A DNA stretch of 7,846 nucleotides, taken from the NCBI GenBank assembly GCA_036272735.1, contig DATAYF010000396.1, positions 1 to 7,846 of the forward strand, in the 5' to 3' direction. Below the pieces are notes generated by a model. That model saw nothing but the letters and a program-made list of their open reading frames with translations, made no database searches and was not told the DNA's origin. Origin of the DNA: DATAYF01 sp036272735 (lineage in GTDB: Bacteria; Chloroflexota; Ktedonobacteria; Ktedonobacterales; Ktedonobacteraceae). The translations under genes and the position numbers were made by a program. Below are positions 6,846 through 7,846 of this stretch, piece after piece. Every line of letters begins with the position of its first letter. The first letter of the stretch is position 1.

Positions 6846-6870
6846 TCAAATAAGGACTGAAAAAGCAGGT

Positions 6871-6912
6871 AAGAGGTTCAGAGAGGCAAGAAGAGGCAAG
6901 AAGAGGCAAGAA
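6871..6912. repeat. 10-bp tandem repeat, three exact copies plus one degenerate
   Basis: GAGGCAAGAA is repeated exactly three times at 6883-6912. A diverged copy in the same register (AAGAGGTTCA, 6871-6880) precedes it. The array is purine-rich on the plus strand. It lies between the transposase fragment and the 3' end of the MarR gene, outside any coding region, and probably arose by slippage. Confidence 0.7.
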
Positions 6913-6948
6913 TCAGCTCATACTGCTCAAAACGTTGTCGTGAGATTC

Positions 6949-7410
6949 TCATGAGGATGCGTTATCACCGAGAAGTTCCTGCAGGATACTCCGAAACTGT
7001 TGCATGCGCTCAAATCCCAGAAGAGCCGTGTACTCCTCCTCTATTTCTTTTTTCACATGATATGCATCAACCAAAAATTGCCATCCTGCATCCGTGAAGA
7101 CAATCATGCTCGCACGCTGGTCGGTCGGATCGGGAAGCCTCTGCACATATCCCTCACGCTCCAGATCAGCGATGACCCGCCCTGCTGCTTGTTTCGTGAT
7201 CCCCGCACGCTCAGCTAACACAGTCGCCTGGGTTCCGTTGATATCAAGATGTGGTAGCAGCGTCGTGTGAACCATGCTCAAACGCGTATGTCCCAGTTTC
7301 CGCAATTTACGCAATGCCTGTTCGCTAAAAATACGATGAGCACGCAGCAACAGGCGGCCAATATGCTCCTGCCGAAGTTCCTCAAGCTGTTCAACGGTCA
7401 ATGGTTCCAC
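6949..7410 (-). CDS. MarR-family winged-helix transcriptional regulator
   Basis: A 153-residue DNA-binding protein, expected to act as a homodimeric cytoplasmic repressor. The winged helix covers about residues 45-112. The segment LTKQ-like ITKQAAGRVIADLEREGYVQR (71-91) is the recognition helix region, and RLPDPTDQRASMIVFTDAG (91-109) is the wing with the conserved Asp and Arg. The flanking helices (about 5-35 and 112-148) would form the dimer interface. Length is normal for MarR. The start is GTG at 7410, with AGAGGGA about 4 nt upstream. The gene diverges from a cupin gene 110 bp away, and the shared region holds two matching palindromes, so it probably represses the cupin gene and itself. 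The ligand is unknown. No clear terminator was seen. Confidence 0.9.
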   Translation of the reverse strand: MEPLTVEQLEELRQEHIGRLLLRAHRIFSEQALRKLRKLGHTRLSMVHTTLLPHLDINGTQATVLAERAGITKQAAGRVIADLEREGYVQRLPDPTDQRASMIVFTDAGWQFLVDAYHVKKEIEEEYTALLGFERMQQFRSILQELLGDNASS

Positions 7411-7420
7411 ATCATCCCTC

Positions 7421-7449
7421 TTGACACTTTAGTAACCCTGGTTTACTAT
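7421..7449 (+). promoter_or_regulatory. Sigma-70-type promoter for the cupin gene
   Basis: A perfect -35 TTGACA (7421-7426) and a -10-like TACTAT (7444-7449) are separated by 17 bp. Transcription would begin near 7456, leaving a leader of about 65 nt before the ATG at 7521. The spacer and -10 are covered by the first operator palindrome. For the divergent MarR gene, TATAGT occurs on the minus strand at 7445-7450 and 7472-7477, but without a convincing -35. Confidence 0.65.
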
Positions 7450-7476
7450 ACTCACATAGTAACCTTCATTTACTAT
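7430..7476. promoter_or_regulatory. Two matching palindromic operators, probably for the adjacent MarR protein
   Basis: TAGTAA-n7-TTACTA occurs twice: 7430-7448, and 7456-7476 in the longer form ATAGTAA-n7-TTACTAT. The centres are 27 bp apart. Both copies share AGTAACC on the left and TTTACTAT on the right, so they are also direct repeats of each other. The first covers the spacer and -10 of the cupin promoter; the second covers the start and early transcribed region. Size and symmetry fit a MarR dimer site. Confidence 0.65.
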
Positions 7477-7520
7477 ATCGCAGGAACCCATTTTCGTCAA
7501 CTGGAAAAGGAGAACATTTC

Positions 7521-7846
7521 ATGCCTATCACACGCGCTGCACAGACACCACACTTTGATCTCGATGGCTTTCACTTTCTTGGGTTCACCTCTCCAAGTCG
7601 TGGGGCAACAGAACTCTGCACCTGGCAACTTGATATTGATCCAGGAGCAGCAAGCGACGCCCATCGACTGAACCACGAAGAGGTCTTTATTCCGCTTCAA
7701 GGCACGCTCTGGGTCGTTCTTGATGGAGAAGAGATAGAGTTGACCACTGGCGATGCCCTTGCGGTGCCAGCACACTGCTTACTCCAAGTCGCAAACCGCA
7801 GCAACGAAGCAGCTCGCGCCCTTGTTTGTGTTTCAGCCGGTGTCAG
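7521..7846 (+). CDS. Small cupin-domain protein, 3'-truncated by window
   Basis: An open frame from ATG at 7521 runs off the window end (108 codons visible, no stop). AAGGAG at 7507-7512 is a good RBS. The translation begins MPITRAAQTPHFDLDGFHF and forms a single cupin barrel. Motif 1 is H48-RLN-H52-E53-E54 followed by VFIPLQGTL, giving the usual His, His and Glu metal ligands and the closing Gly. Motif 2 should read PxGxxHxxxN but reads PAHCLLQVAN (83-92): Pro and Asn are kept, while the Gly is His and the metal-binding His is Leu. Metal binding may therefore be altered or use another residue such as H85. The gene diverges from the MarR gene and has operators over its promoter, so it is probably induced by the ligand that MarR senses. 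The reaction is not known. Confidence 0.8.
   Translation, partial: MPITRAAQTPHFDLDGFHFLGFTSPSRGATELCTWQLDIDPGAASDAHRLNHEEVFIPLQGTLWVVLDGEEIELTTGDALAVPAHCLLQVANRSNEAARALVCVSAGV

Noticed and set aside
6871..6912. CRISPR-like array
   Set aside because: The repeats are 10 bp with no spacers; this is a simple tandem repeat.
7267..7671. Plus-strand frame of 134 codons across the MarR start and the promoter region
   Set aside because: It overlaps the MarR gene antisense, the operators and the cupin gene in another frame, and shows no protein pattern.

Overview
The window looks like chromosomal DNA of a soil-type Chloroflexota bacterium, most likely of the Ktedonobacteria. This is inferred from the style of the genes: a long MalT/LuxR-type (LAL) regulator, a multi-TM protein carrying DUF1214 next to a DUF1254 protein, an ABC-2 export pair, and an IS701-type transposase remnant in fairly GC-rich DNA. 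No single marker gene proves the taxonomy.

Layout. (1) Positions 2-1909 hold the 3' part of a large LuxR-family regulator; its ATPase part lies before the window. (2) Positions 1910-2053 are a short intergenic stretch packed with nested inverted repeats. It precedes a translationally coupled pair (stop and start overlap in TAATG): a five-TM protein ending in DUF1214 (2054-3205) and a single-TM DUF1254 protein (3205-3900). (3) A 111-bp foldback element with 31-bp imperfect terminal inverted repeats and CTAG on both sides sits exactly at the stop codon of the DUF1254 gene (3863-3973). Removing it and one CTAG restores an immediate TAA stop. (4) An ABC-2 transporter pair follows: ATPase (4026-4970) and permease (4997-5761). 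(5) Just past the permease is a perfect 18-bp inverted repeat with a 6-nt loop, flanked by TTACA on both sides (5769-5820). It resembles a minimal transposon relic more than a terminator. (6) Positions 5821-6188 have no convincing gene. Next come an IS701-family transposase fragment on the minus strand (about 6189-6845, broken at both ends) and a small 10-bp tandem repeat. (7) The right end, visibly less GC-rich, has a MarR-type repressor on the minus strand (6949-7410) diverging from a small cupin gene (7521 to beyond the window end). Between them is a good promoter covered by two copies of a TAGTAA-n7-TTACTA operator.

How the genes may work together. The DUF1214/DUF1254 pair and the ABC pair run in the same direction. 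Before the foldback element inserted they would have been about 51 bp apart, so they may once have been one transcription unit for an envelope-associated function. The MarR/cupin pair is a self-contained regulator-target module. The middle of the window (3863-3973, 5769-6912) is a landing zone for small or decayed mobile elements.
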